Shown piece by piece: positions 41,168 through 53,732 of a DNA stretch of 64,000 bases (positions are counted from its first letter, which is position 1; the number at the start of each line of letters is the position of its first letter). The stretch spans positions 2,839,575 through 2,903,574 of the forward strand of contig QXEO01000334.1 in the NCBI GenBank assembly GCA_007115705.1. Reading direction: 5' to 3'. The notes under the pieces are model-generated. The model was given only the letters and a program-made list of their open reading frames with translations. It did no database searches and was not told the DNA's origin. Origin of the DNA: Dactylis glomerata (taxonomy: Eukaryota > Streptophyta > Magnoliopsida > Poales > Poaceae). Position numbers and translations under genes: made by a program.

Positions 41168-44100
41168 AGAATCTGCGCCGCTAGTCCGCTACCAAGCTTT
41201 GTTGTTTTGGGTGTTGCTTTTCCTGTAAAAAATAGTCTTGGTCTGTAGATTTTTGTAATAAATATGTAACTGTAAATTTGGTGTGAAAATTTGGAACAGA
41301 TGATTTGTGTATTTAACCAGTCACAATGTTTTGTTGTGGGCTAAATATAAATAGAGTAAAAAAATAAGTCAAGTGGCCTAATAATTTGATCAATAATCTG
41401 AAACAGGATTTGGTTACGTACAAATCATGGACACAGCTGGGAGCTAGCATCAAATTAAATAAAAAAGTATCTGTAGCGCATCTGTGCACGTGCTTATGCG
41501 CTGCGGATAGATATACCCGTAGCGCACCAGTACATGCGCTACGGGTATGTATATTACCTGTAGCGTATATGCTGGTGCGCTACGGGTAATCAATTATCAG
41601 TGGCGTGGTAGCCGTAGCGTGGGCATATGCGCTACGGGTAACAATATCTGGTGCGCAGTGGGTAGCTATTTTTCTAGTAGTGGGTGGTTTAGATAGAGCC
41701 ACTTACCGAATCGGTATCGACCAACCTAGGCCATTAGATCCCTTTTAGATCCTGCGGTCCAGAGAGCCTATCCTCCCGAACCGGTACCGGCGAATACCGT
41801 CACGCCACGTGGCCTTCCCAGATTCAAACAGACTTTAAAACAGAAATTTGAATCAGATTTCATCCAAAACTTTGATAATTCATGTCTTTTGATTCCCGTG
41901 TCCAAAAATAGCAAATGATATACCGTTGGAATCCTCAGAACACCTAGAATCCAGTAGTACAATAAAACTTCATATTTTATGGGTTAAATTTGAAACTATT
42001 TTCAAATTGGAATCGAACCTTCTGTTAGCTCGATTAATTCATATCCTTAATTCTGTTAATCCAAAAATTACAAATTTGTAGTGTCTGGAATCCTCTCAAC
42101 TTGTAGAACATCATAGGATCAAGAAAATCCAAATTTGATACGTGCACACACTTTGTGCATTCAAATTTGTCCAAATCACTATTTTGGTGATAATCCAAAT
42201 TCTATAACTCATTTTGGGATGATTCCAATTGCAGTGACTTTGTATTACTGCAAGCTATCCAGTAGCATCACTCCCATAATTTCTTGAACCACTCCACAAT
42301 TATTCAAATTCTAATATGAGAATTTGAGTATACCTAAGTCATGGTGCAAATCTATCAATCACTTTATCTTAGCATCAATTGTCCATGATCTATGTTAATA
42401 CAAATCTTATGCCATTTTGGAAATGGGCAAGTTGAGTGGATTTGTCCACATGACCATATTCTAAATATAAGATTAAAACTAGTTGATCTTAAAGTAAGAT
42501 GATTCCTAATACTATCCTCCCATCATCCAACCCAATATCTATCTTAACAAAATAATCCCATGATCATTGCTATCCATCCTACCCTGAAGGACTTACTCAA
42601 TTTACAAATGGCTAATTTGAGTAAGTGATATCATTCTCAAGTTAAACTATCCATTCTATCCCTGAAACCTATACCTTTTCAGTAATGTTTCCTTCTACCA
42701 TAGCAAATCTTATATCATATCTAGACATCAATGTTATCTAAACAACATCTCGATCAAGATCATTTCACTTAGACCGATCTTGTATAGTACCCACTTATTC
42801 AAATTACAAATGTGTCATTTGAGTAAAGTGTGATACTATCAATCTTAGTTTCTACCTTTGCTACTATGGTATTGATCGAATCAACATCATAGTACTTAAC
42901 CCAATCCTAATTACTCATTAGGAGCCTTAAGCCATGTTTTCAAACATCATCTATACATATCCATTACCTATAGTCATTTACTCATGTCTACTCAATCTTA
43001 GCCTTGCATTGAACTATTCAATTTGCATTTGAGTTAATTGAGTACCTCAATGTTATAAGAATCCTAGCCTAAGCTTAAGTGTAATTTATACTATTTAAGA
43101 ATAATTGTTATCACACTTATTCAATAGTATTGCTATTACACTATTTTGTCTCTTATGTGATTTACCCACATGAGATATTCCAAGATTCAATATGCTTTAA
43201 TAAAGCATAAAGATCTCACTCATCATATTTTGTCTAATTCATATATGTACTCAAATTGCAATTGTGCTACTTGAGTAGAATATGAATTCATCTCAAACTT
43301 AGGTTCTATTGATGAGGAGTTGTTATAATCCATACCATAGTATGTGTTATACACCATGTTGATCAATGAACCATTTGAGCCATGTCCTCAAATATCAATC
43401 ATTCATACCCATCCAATCTTATTCAACCCCAAGCCAACTTAATCCTGTTGGCCTATATTGAACTATTCAATTCACAAATGGATTAATTGAGTAATGCAAT
43501 ATATCACAAAATCATGCCCAACCTATGTGTAACATGTATGATTTTGAGTAAGTGTTGTCACACTTTATTCAATAGTGTTTTGTTGCACTATTCTATACCT
43601 ATGTGGATCTATTCACATGAGTCATTCTAAACTCTATTCATGCCTAGACCAAGCCCAGGATTATTATCATTGTAATCTTGGAGGATCAATCTTTTCCAAT
43701 CACTTGACCGTCCCAATCGATTGCCTACTTAGTTTTGTTCACATGTATTGAACTATTCAACTTGCAAATATGCTAATTGAGTAATTCAAGCATTCTTAAA
43801 ACCTAGCCTAGTTCCTAAGTGCAATAGACGCTATTTAAGAGTAATTGTTGTCACATTTACTCAATAGTGTTGTAGTTGCACAAACTGACTCTTGTGTAAT
43901 TTATTTCACATGAGCTATTCCTAAAACTCTTGTATGCTTTAATAAAGCATAAAAACTTCATCAATTATATTATGCCTAATCCAATTCTCTCTCAAATCAT
44001 ATTGATCTTCCCCAGCTAAGCTCTCAAATCCATATCTCACAATTCATATTTCCTTTGCCATATCTTTCCATCATAATGTATAAATTAATCTAAATTGTTA

Positions 44101-46485
44101 AACCAATACTTTTCAATTGTTTGATTTGTTTGATTGTGTTGGTATGGTATGTTTATGTTATGTTATTTCTGTGCTATAGTTTGTGCGAAGAGCTACGTGC
44201 TTAGTTAAGAGAAGCGGAAAGATCGTATTCTTCAAAAAGGTAAGTGACACTCATGTCCCTTTTCCCATTTTACTTATGCATTAGTGTATTCACCTCTTGT
44301 AGTATTAATGATAGGTGAATTATTCAACTATTTTATCAAATGCTTAGATCCTAGTAGTATGTAGCTATCCCTCAAACCCCACTTGATAGGATGCTAAATA
44401 CTTTGAAAATATTGATGCCATGCTTTGATCACTTGTTAAAAGTGTTTTGTGAACAAATTAAGAACTTCAACTAAAATGAAACACCTGGGTGGATTGGTTT
44501 GATGATGGAGGCGATGTTGAGTGGCGACCTGGGGCTACACGTTGTGTAGTTGCTGCCTGGGCGTTCACTTGTGGTTTTCCACCCAGGAATAAAGAGGTTA
44601 CTATGTCTTCCATGCTTAGAGTGCTTCCAGTGCAGCCTTATGACATTATGGGCTCTGTCTTGACTGATTAGATGTGGGAGTGCAACTTGTGTGCAAGAAG
44701 TGGTGGTAGTTGAATTATAGGTTGGGGACGGAGCTTGCTAAGTTAGTTGCCCTCTCCTTCTAAAAGGTCTCGTTTCATTTTATGTATGGACATAAAATGA
44801 ATCATAAGGTGAAAGTGCACAAACATTGCAAGGTGTTTAAACTAATCGATTAGCCGTGTCCTCGGTTATGGACAATTGAGTCTCTAGACATGGAATACAT
44901 GGAAGAATCTCATCACCGATTCTGAATGACTAAAATCTGTCTAGAAACCCCTAGGTAGAAACTAAGGACCATGCACTCCGAGGGGTGGTGGTGCCTGAGG
45001 TTCCAAACTTTGTTGAGTTGCGCCCAGAATTACATACCGGCCAGTATGTAGTGTATGGGGGTTGTCTTGACCCTTGAAAAATAAATTTTTGAAAGAAAGT
45101 ATTAAAAAGGATTTTTTAGGACAAAATTGGCTTTATGCAAATCAGCCTTTGAGATCCACCAGCCAAATGTCATGTAGTATAATCTTTCCACAAAATGCCA
45201 CCAAATATGTGTCATTTGCCAGTACATCATTGTACTGACCCCTCTGGGGCTGCATATTCAAACGTGCAGGTTTTACTGTCGAATAAGGAACCAGGAGTAG
45301 GATCTCGAGACTACATTCCAACATGTCTGCCTGTGGCACGTGATGAAGAATGGAGGCTCATTGCAACTATGCTTTATGTTGTTTACTCGTAAGGTTGAAG
45401 ACCTATGTAACTGGATTTACGTTGTAATATTGATGCTATTGCAATGATTACTTATTTTGTACTGTGGTGCTATCTACTGATCCAGGGAATGGCACAGATA
45501 CACAGGAGTTCTGCCTTTAGCGAAAGGCGGGGCGCTACAGTGAGCTTCTATCCAGCCTTGACCTCGACCGTTGGATCTAGATCCAGAGGCATAGAATAGA
45601 TCACTTAATGAAAGGGTATCTTTAGATCTGATCCACTCAATCTTCTTTAAATCCTACGGCCCAAAAGGCGGATCTAGCCAAAGAGGTATCAGCAAATGGC
45701 ATCACGCCACGTGGCCAGCCCCTCGGATTAAATAGAAATCGATTTACAAATAAAACAGAAAATCCCTGAAACTTGTAAAAATCATATCTTTTGATCTACT
45801 GATCCAAAAATTGCAAATAATATACCCCTGGATTCCTAAAAATGTGTAGCACACATTTGTGCAATAAAATTTGTCCTTTGAGCTAGTTGAAAACATTCAA
45901 ATTCAAACATGGGAGTTTGAGTATTTTTGACATAGTTCAAATTCTATAAATCCTTTCTAGTTGATTCTTATTGCAATAGGATCATATTGTTATCCTCTAT
46001 CCAGTAGAACCACTGCACAAATTAATTGGACCTTTTTTTCTCAAGTATTCAAATTCAATTGAGAATTTGAGTATTATCTCTCTAGATTTAATTCTATAAA
46101 TATCTTGGGAAAAAATTCCTTTTGCAAAATTGCTTACCTTGATACTAAAAATCCACCAGATGACTCCACACACTTTTTACTCTTATTCAAAAGTCAAATC
46201 CATTAGTTCATCCTTTGCAAGCTATAATTGTGTTATTCAAGCACCTTGCAAATATCAAATTCCTATTGGGCACTTTGTGCTATTTGACTCTTGCCCCACT
46301 CTACCAAGTGGTGTGAAATATCCTAAGTCCTAAAGACCATCTCTACCATGACTTAGGAAAAAAAATCTACTCTCTATCTTTGCCAAGTGCAAAACTATAA
46401 ATTTCATCTTACCCAAAATTCTTCTAAGTATTTGACTACCCCAATCCAACTATATGGCATAGAAGTTTCCCATATCAAGACAATG

Positions 46486-46601
46486 GAGAAGAAGTTGAAG
46501 AGAAGACAAGGAGTTGAAGGCAAAAAGAAGAAGTTGAAGAGAAGACAAGAAGATGAAGGAAAAGAAGAATGTTGAAGAGAAGACAAGGAGATGAAGGAAA
46601 A
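46486..46601 (+). repeat. Purine-rich imperfect tandem repeat (about 38 bp x 3)
   Basis: Three units share GAAGTTGAAGAGAAGACAAG-like cores (46486, 46527, 46564), with a decayed fourth after 46601. It lies in the right part of the outer LARD LTR. The plus-strand frame would be Glu/Lys-rich but is broken, so it is treated as a repeat. Confidence 0.7.
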
Positions 46602-48188
46602 CAAGAAGATCAAGAGAAGAGAGCCCAAGTCAAGAAGATGAAAGTGACAAACCTCACCACTTAGAATTTATCCATCCAACTTCTCAAACCAAGCCTAAGA
46701 ATCTCCTTAAGCTATTTTTGCTAAGTGTTTGACACTTCTTAAAACAACTTAGAAAACTCCCATCATTCTTTAGAAGTCCTTGACTTAGTCATTCTCTCCA
46801 TCCATATCAAGTCAACTTCATGCCACAATCTTTTGTCCAATTATCACTAAGACATTGAAGACTAAGCTAAAACTAATAAGCATCTTTGTTTGTCTTTCTT
46901 GATTATGTTGCCTTGAATAGTGTGTTTATGTTGTGTTCCTTTATATCTTGTAGTTGTACGGAGAGCCACGTGTGTTGATTAAGAGAAGTACAATCTTCAG
47001 AAACTACTAAGGCTAGTGTCATCATCTTCTTGTCCTACTAAGGCTTTGTCACTAGTAGATTTTCTTGTAGAAGATGCATGAGTAGGTTGTTTTAGAGTTT
47101 TGTCTTAAAAGCTCTGCTAGGTTTTGCTTAAGTCTCTTTGGTTAGCCTTTGCATCTCCTTAGTAGAATTGCTACCTGCTATAGGTTACCTTGTCATACAC
47201 CTATGTTTTGGGAAGGGAACTTGAAAGGACGAGATGTCGCCTAGAGGGGGGGGGGGTGAATAGGCGTTTTAAAAACAATTACGGAATTGGCTTGAAGGAA
47301 TGCGGAATTAAACTAACGTTTATTTTCTTCAAGCACAAGACCTAAAAATGCTAGGCTCAACTAAGTGCAACAACAACTAGATATAAGCAAGATAGCACAA
47401 GATATAATTCACAAGTGATAAGCAAGATATAAGTACTTCAAGCACGATGGCTATCACAAGGAAATAAACTCGGGTATAGAGATAACCGAGGCACGCGGAG
47501 ACGAAGATGTATCCCGATGTTCACTTACATAAAGTAAGCTAATCACCGTTGGAGAGATGCGGGTAACCACGAAGGCCCCCGAACGCCACAAAGGCTCACC
47601 TTCTTCTCCGAGTCCCCCACGAAGCTAGGGACCCCTTCTTATGGTTAGCTTTTCCTCCACTCCGGAGATGGCAAGCTCCACAACCACTTCACAACTCCCA
47701 CGAAGGGGAAGCCCAGGCCTCTTCACAATCTTCCACGAAGAGGACACCGTGGCACAATCACCGAGCCAACTAGGAGGTCACCCTCCAAGAGTAACAAGCT
47801 CACGGTCTCTCACTCGAACTAATCGTAATGGAGAGCTCAACACTTATGCAAGAATGCAAAGCAAGAACACAAGGGAAAGTGCTCAAATCCTTCTCTCTCA
47901 AATCCCACCAAAGCAACAAATGCTATGGAGGAGTTAGAGAGGAAGAACAAGGTTGGAGGTCAACCAATGACCTCAAGATCTAGATCCAATGGGTTCCCCT
48001 CACTTAGAGGAGAAATTGATTGGTGGAGTTGTAGATCTAGATCTCCTCTTCCAAATCCCTCAAAAATATGCAAGAATCATTGGAGGGAAGAGAGAGGGAG
48101 CAAGCTCAAGAGATTCAACAATGGAGGTGAGAGAAAAGCTCAAGAACACACTTAGAAACCCTACCAAACCGTTGGGGAAGAAGCCCCC

Positions 48189-48195
48189 TTTTATA
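48189..48195 (-). promoter_or_regulatory. Putative LTR TATA box of the gag-only element
   Basis: CCCTATAAAAGGGG on the minus strand is a near-ideal plant TATA context. It is preceded upstream (48232-48330) by GC-rich CTCCGGAG-type repeats and followed by pyrimidine-rich sequence. Confidence 0.5.
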
Positions 48196-48241
48196 GGGCA
48201 AGAAAACTGCCCGTTACAGAGTTTTCGGGGCGCTCCGGAGT

Positions 48242-48328
48242 AGAGCCCGGAGCAGCTCCGGATTGCACTCCGGAGTAAGTAGATTGGCACTGCTCAGCCC
48301 GGAGCAGAGCCCGGAGCAGCTCCGGATT
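48242..48328. repeat. GC-rich direct repeats upstream of the LTR TATA box
   Basis: A 23-bp sequence beginning AGAGCCCGGAGCAGCTCCGG occurs at 48242-48264 and 48306-48328. Further CTCCGGAG palindromes lie at 48233 and 48269. The units contain the self-complementary core CGGAGC...GCTCCG. Confidence 0.75.
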
Positions 48329-49624
48329 TGGAAAACTGCAAAAACCCTCATACGAAAAACGCGATAACTTTTGCATCCGAACTCCGTTTTTAGCAAACTT
48401 GGACTTTTTGAAAAGCTTAGAAAAAGTACTACCACTTTATGCAGAGAAACACCAAGAAATGTCAAGAGGAAAAATACCAAATGTGGAGAGGTGTGAAACC
48501 TTCCAAAGTGAAGAACCGGTAAAACTCTTCAACTCGAAAACGCAATAGACGATGCATTTGGATTCCGTTTTCGATGAACTTGGGCTTGTTGGAAAGCTAG
48601 CAACAAGCTCAAGAACCTCACATGGAGAAACACCAAGAAGCAACAAACTAGGAAGATGCAAAGTATGCAAAGGATTGAGCTCCCTAGGACGATGTGATCA
48701 AGTTACCCAACCGAAAGCCCCTCTTGATAGTGCGGCTATCTATCCTATAACCCGGTCTCCCAACAAACACCTTGAGACCGGTAAAAGGAAAACCTAGCAA
48801 GGACATACCTTTGCCTTGAGCATCCCGCTTGATCTTGATGATGATGCTTCATGCTCTCATCAAGCCGGAATGCTACACTTGATCATTGTTGCTTCGTGAA
48901 GACTTTAATTTGCTCCCCCATAAACCATTATGGGATAGCTTTGTTAACACTCATCTTCACAAGTCCATTATCACCAAATGGACGACAAGCTTCAAACATA
49001 TGATCTTCTTGAGATGCTTATCTTGAACTTTCACAACTCAACCTTGATAAAGAACATCATTTGATTTCATTCTCCCATGGGCCATATTGAATTCTTCTTT
49101 TGATGTAAGCCCATGGGAAGATACTTGATTCCACTATTCTCTCTTCATCTTGGTCAACCTTGTATCTACTCAAGCTCTATCGAATCTCTCTTAAGATGCA
49201 TAGGGAATTCTTCATTTGATTGCATGCTCTAAGTCTTGGTCAACCATGGCTCAACTCATGAGACCATCGTGACCTCGACATAGAGCCATAACTTGAATTC
49301 TTCTCATGTAACCAAACTCTCAAGATCTTGAGACTCCTTGGCTTAGCACATAAGCTAGAGCATGGAATACTTGAGTTCTACACAAGAACAACATCTTTAT
49401 TTCTTCTTCTTGATCATATTGGATTCATCTCTTCTATTCAATGATCTTGATGCCAATACTTAAGATATATCTTTATCTTCATGGCATCCAAGCCTTGAAT
49501 CCAACACATGGACTTCAAGCAATTCCTATGAACAATTCCTTCATAAAAATCTCAATGAAAACATTAGTCCATAGGGATTGTCATTAATTACCAAAAACAC
49601 ACTTAGGGGCAATTGACCCTTACA

Positions 49625-49640
49625 ATCTCCCCCATTTTGG
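49625..49640 (-). other. Polypurine tract of the gag-only element
   Basis: CCAAAATGGGGGAGAT on the minus strand abuts the LTR start TGTAAGG. Similar GGGGGAG tracts recur upstream in the element at 49816, 50011, 52494 and 61743 (plus-strand coordinates). Confidence 0.6.
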
Positions 49641-52597
49641 TAATTGATGACAATCTCAACAAGAGGGTTTATATAATGAATGATAGAAACTAATATGCAA
49701 CTTATCCAGGAATAAATTGCATACAAGAGGTACTACCGCATATCAAAATCAATTGTACTCACATAAACTACAACAAATATGGTTGATGTGAGTGCAACCA
49801 AAATATATAGAGCAAACTCCCCCACAATATATGCATGTGTGATGAACTTGAATTTCATTGCATACATTGTCAAGATAAACCTTTGATGGAGTTTACACTA
49901 TATATTCAACCATGCAAAACATCTAACAAAGAAGAGATGCATGAAAGGTAAAACACTTAAGCACAAACCAAACTTAAGTATAAAAACCATTTCCCTTAAA
50001 CCCTCTAAACTTCTCCCCCATTGGCAACGATTGCCAAAATGGATGAAGGAATTTAGAAGGCCAATATAGTATGAGTTCCTCCCCAAGATGTGCATTTCTC
50101 ATAAAAATGAGTGAAATCATATGCACTTATCAAATTAACAATATTTGGAGGAAGTCAAACCATATTGAGGATCAAAGATTGCAAAAAGATGACATAGTGA
50201 AGGAAGCTTCAACGAATGAAGCAAGCAAGCAATCAAGAGACCCAAAGAACCAATTGGACACAAGAAGATGTGATGGTAAGAGCTACAAGATGCTTTAAAT
50301 GAAATAAGGAAGCTCCCCAAGGTTCATGCATAAATTTGAATTTTTTATTGCATTTGAATACAATATGCACAAACATGGAATCCTCACTCCCTCTATATCA
50401 TTTAAAAAAACAACCATGAGCATGAGAGAATACAAATGAATCAATACGCTTATCAAAGTGAATTTTAGTCCAAAAAGATTCACGAGATATGAGTGCGAGA
50501 AGAAGCAATAAAGAGTAAACAAGCACTCATAAATCAAGTTCTTACCAACACCATCAAGAACAAAAAGGATAAGAAAGATGGTCGGCAAAGAACGAGGATA
50601 TCAAGGGGAGAAATTAACACTCTTATGCATATACATTTCTAAGTGGACAAAAAATCATGATGAACAATCCACAAAGGAACATGTATACACAAGAGGTTAG
50701 TTGAAATTAAGGAAGACATGATATCCAAGAGAGAGTCATAGAATATACCAAATAGCTTTGCTAGAAAGCATATATAGCTCAAGGCTCCATTTTCCATTAT
50801 GGTATGTTAATAAACTCCCCACGCAAAATCATCAAAGCCATCACAACTAGCAATAAGGGATCAAAAGATAGTCGGAATGCTTTGAAAAGCAACAAGCATA
50901 ATAAAGAAGGGTACAACTTGCAACATTATCTATATTGCACATGAGAGAGCGTTGAGGAATTAATATGCAATAAATTGCTAAAATGGCATATTTGGGATTG
51001 GTGAATCATAAACATGATTTTATATACTTCCCATCATATGCAATCATCTCAACTTGCTCACATATGAAATAAAGATATTTCTTTATAAGACCTTTGCAAG
51101 AACCGCAACATTTGCAAATAAATATTATCATGCCAAGAACCAACCTACAAGAGTTGGGATGCTAGAAAAGTATGCATGAATATTATACTTGTTACCGAGA
51201 TAGCAACGGTGTGATGTAGTAGATAAGAGTTCGCCGGTCATCCTAGCTTGGCTCCAATAATCATATGGTGATAACACCTTCCTTATAAACGGAACAAGCA
51301 TCCATTGCATCTCCAATGTACCTAAGATATCATTCAAGTACATCTTGGTCCCCAAACTTATTGGGTCCAAAGTGGTTAGACTAACCACAATACATATGAT
51401 AGACTCCATATAAATATGTGCATAGTTAGAGATGAAATTTGAATTTCATGCACATCTTAGCCATTTAGGATTTGATGGAGTATAACATATATATTGGATC
51501 AAAGAAAGCAACTAAGATACAAAAATAAGCAAAAAGAGAATATGCATGCACCTAGCTTTCAAGAACCAAAGAAGATACAACTTAGACAAAATCACCAAGA
51601 GTACAAGGAGGAAAAAAAAGGTGTGGTAAAACACATTATTTGTCCAAATGATATCAAGGGAACAAATCAACAAATGATTTATTCATAAAATTCAACAAAT
51701 GAACCTAACAACTCATTGAGCAAGAAAAAGAAAAAAAAACACATGCTCAAAGATTTATCTCATTCAAGCAAATAAATCATAGAAGAAGGAATGAGATAAC
51801 TAACTCCCGAAAGAGCAAGGTTCCAACAAATAAACCAAACCCTCTACACCTTTCACAATGGCATAAGTACCGAAAAGAAAAGGTTTGTCTTACAACAACA
51901 CACACTTGATGGGGATCAAGAGATGAGATAAAGTCAAGCAAAAAGATCCTCAAGAAGGAAAATAAGACAACGGGAGTCAAAATAATTTCTTGGAAAGAAA
52001 TAAGGGCAATAAGAGGCAAATTCCAAGGTGAAGATGATCTAGACGAATTACCACACATATATATGAAAACCAATTGTCAGAGACAAGAAGTTCATATTGG
52101 AATTATTTTTCGGTGGTGTATTGCAAAGATATTCAAGATCAACTTCACAATAAAAGGCATATGGTTAAATATCCAATTTGGGAACCATGCACGAAAAAGG
52201 ATTCTTGGTAGCTCCAATAATAGACAAACAATCATGCAAAGCAATGATTAGAGTATCTTGAAGCAAACGGTTTCCTACTTATGATATAGAGAAATATATT
52301 TGAGTAAAACCGCACCAAGAATTCTTACTCAATCCAAGACCAAAGAAATGAGCAATAAAATCTTTTAAGAAATAACAGAGCTTGTTTGAGCAAACATGCC
52401 ACCTAGGAATAAGATAACTTAAAATATCAACTCTAAGTGGCAAAACCTCAAATGTTCACATTTCCTAGGCTTGTGATATGCACAAGGCATATTACTCCCC
52501 CAAAATGTGATATTAAATTCTTTTCAACAAAAGGCAAATAAAATTCAACTAGAGATAATTAATGGAGATATAGAATTTGAATTTCTCATGAGCATGG
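49641..52597 (-). other. Non-coding 3' region of the gag-only element
   Basis: About 3 kb of AT-rich sequence in which no frame shows a protein domain on either strand. This is where pol would be expected. It contains three additional PPT-like tracts. Confidence 0.65.
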
Positions 52598-53710
52598 TGA
52601 TCACTCTAAGATTTACACATATATCTGAACCTTGCAACCATAAAACTTGTCTGTTTTACCTCATTTCTACCAGTGTTGCACCAACATTTTACATCATTTG
52701 ATCCTTTGTCACAGATCAGTGCGCCAAGGCACTTAAATCTACAAGTCAGAGTAATTCAAACCAAAGACCAAGCCACCAGGAATGGAGGAGTACATCTTGA
52801 GGAGCAAGAAAAGCAAGCACGGCAGAAAGTGGCTGGTACGGCACAAGAAGACAGGAAAAACGGCAAAAGCAGAAAAGCCGCTGCCGCCACCAACTTCCCA
52901 CTACTCCTCTACGCCGCAGCAAGAATGCCACAAAAAGTCTTTAAAAGGAGAGGTCCAGGTTCACTCCCACCATATATCCATCTCTCACCTCGTATCCACA
53001 GCCACTCCATCCATCCACCACTCCACCAAAACCTTCCTCCTCCATAGTCCAACACAAAAAACTTTTCCTCCCTTTTCCCTCTTCTCCTCTGTTGTAACAA
53101 GACTGGATCCATGGCGTCCACCAAGAACTCCAAGAACTCCCTCAGGAACCTCAAGAACACAGGATGAACATAGCCCCAAGGATCTGAAGGCCCAGCTCTC
53201 CCTCAACCTCTGCATCCTCTGCCGCGACAGCAATTCTTCTACTTTCTCTGCCACGGCAAGCCTTCGGTGACAAACAGCAAATCTCTCTTCCTTTCCCTCA
53301 TGCTCTGTGATCTGTTGTGTTGATCTTGCGTTGTAAAGCAGTTTGAAACTTGTCTTTGACCTTTGCTATGGTTTGAGTGACACACTCCATTGTAAACTCT
53401 AAGACTACTGTGAAAACTGTGTTGCACTTGCTTGATCTGTAGGTGTAAGACTAGTCTCTGCACCTAGTTCCAAAAACATATCCCTGTCTAAAATTTGCTA
53501 GTTTGTTCAATGCTTTCTTGTCTGACAAACAAGAAATCCTTGAACTTGTTATGTTAAAACTTCCCTGCTCAAAACCTCCTGTTACTTTTCTGTTTACAAC
53601 ACCAAAAACCCCACTTTTCTGCTTAGCTTCTGGAAATTAGGAAATAGTCTCATTTGTGTTGATCCCTGTGGAGACGACTAGAAAAACCCCCCTATAATCT
53701 CAACAGATCA
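52598..53710 (+). repeat. 5' LTR of the Athila-like element
   Basis: 1113 bp, equal in length to the 3' LTR. A TATA-like TTTAAAAG at 52940-52947 precedes pyrimidine-rich sequence and is the likely promoter. A 162-codon frame overlapping it is in both LTRs but begins upstream of that promoter. Confidence 0.95.
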
Positions 53711-53714
53711 AAAT

Positions 53715-53732
53715 TGGCGCCGTTGCCGGGGA
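53715..53732 (+). other. Primer-binding site of the Athila-like element
   Basis: TGGCGCCGTTGCCGGGGA starts 4 nt after the LTR. It is identical to the PBS of the gag-protease element at 14528-14545. Confidence 0.85.

Larger units (their letters stand above)
37206..41682. mobile_element. CACTA (En/Spm) transposon carrying host gene fragments
   Basis: The termini are CACTACTAGAAAAA (37206) and TTTTTCTAGTAGTG (ending 41682), inverted repeats of the CACTA superfamily. They are flanked by the 3-bp duplication GGT (37203-37205 and 41683-41685). LTR1 and LTR2 show the empty site. Subterminal regions (37240-37470 and 41470-41665) are full of direct and inverted copies of ACCCGTAGCGCA, the expected transposase-binding arrays. 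No transposase was found, so it is non-autonomous. The 4477-bp body holds plant gene fragments with splice-site-like borders on the plus strand. Confidence 0.9.
19772..45539 (+). mobile_element. Tandem LARD (Sukkula-like): LTR-internal-LTR-internal-LTR
   Basis: Three LTRs (19772-24922, 27840-32971, 35909-45539) alternate with two internal domains (24923-27839, 32972-35908). LTR1 is 5151 bp and LTR3 is also 5151 bp after its CACTA insert and GGT duplication are removed; LTR2 is 5132 bp with a small deletion near 28546. Only the outer ends carry a target duplication, GTGAG at 19767-19771 and 45540-45544. This means one insertion enlarged by unequal recombination rather than two insertions. Very long LTRs, a PBS matching initiator Met-tRNA and no pol are hallmarks of LARDs such as barley Sukkula. 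Confidence 0.9.
35909..45539 (+). repeat. LARD LTR 3 with nested CACTA element
   Basis: It starts TGTAACATCC at 35909 and ends GCGCTACA at 45539, followed by the TSD GTGAG. It is interrupted at 37206-41682. Without the insert and its 3-bp duplication it is 5151 bp, the same as LTR1. Confidence 0.9.
18548..47221 (+). mobile_element. Diverged outer LARD-type LTR, interrupted and right-truncated
   Basis: It begins TGTAACATCCCAAG at 18548, the same start as the inner LARD LTRs. After the inner array (19772-45539) it resumes at 45545 with sequence parallel to the inner LTR: the GACCGTTGGAT and TAGATCCAG blocks, then GAGCCACGTG...TTAAGAGAAG near 46970 (inner GAGCTACGTG near 23575). It stops at 47221, where the minus-strand element at 47222 inserted. 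Its own TATA-like CTATAAAATG is at 19351-19360. Only about 2.9 kb of LTR is visible; no PBS or internal domain. It is clearly diverged, so it is an older relative rather than part of the array. Confidence 0.65.
47222..49624 (-). repeat. 3' LTR of the gag-only element (about 2.4 kb)
   Basis: The boundaries are inferred from TG/CA termini, the adjacent PPT on the minus strand and the break in the outer LARD LTR. There is a G-run at 47247-47257. Minus-strand TATAAAA at 48189-48195 is a likely promoter, with GC-rich repeats just upstream (48232-48330). The partner LTR is outside the window, so the ends are not confirmed by comparison. Confidence 0.65.

Noticed and set aside
47641..47937. Plus-strand 98-codon ORF in the LTR of the gag-only element
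   Set aside because: Opposite strand to the element, low-complexity Ser/Thr-rich, no motif.
52782..53270. 162-codon ORF in both Athila LTRs (also 60711-61199)
   Set aside because: It starts upstream of the probable LTR TATA box, has no domain, and identity between the LTRs is explained by the young insertion.
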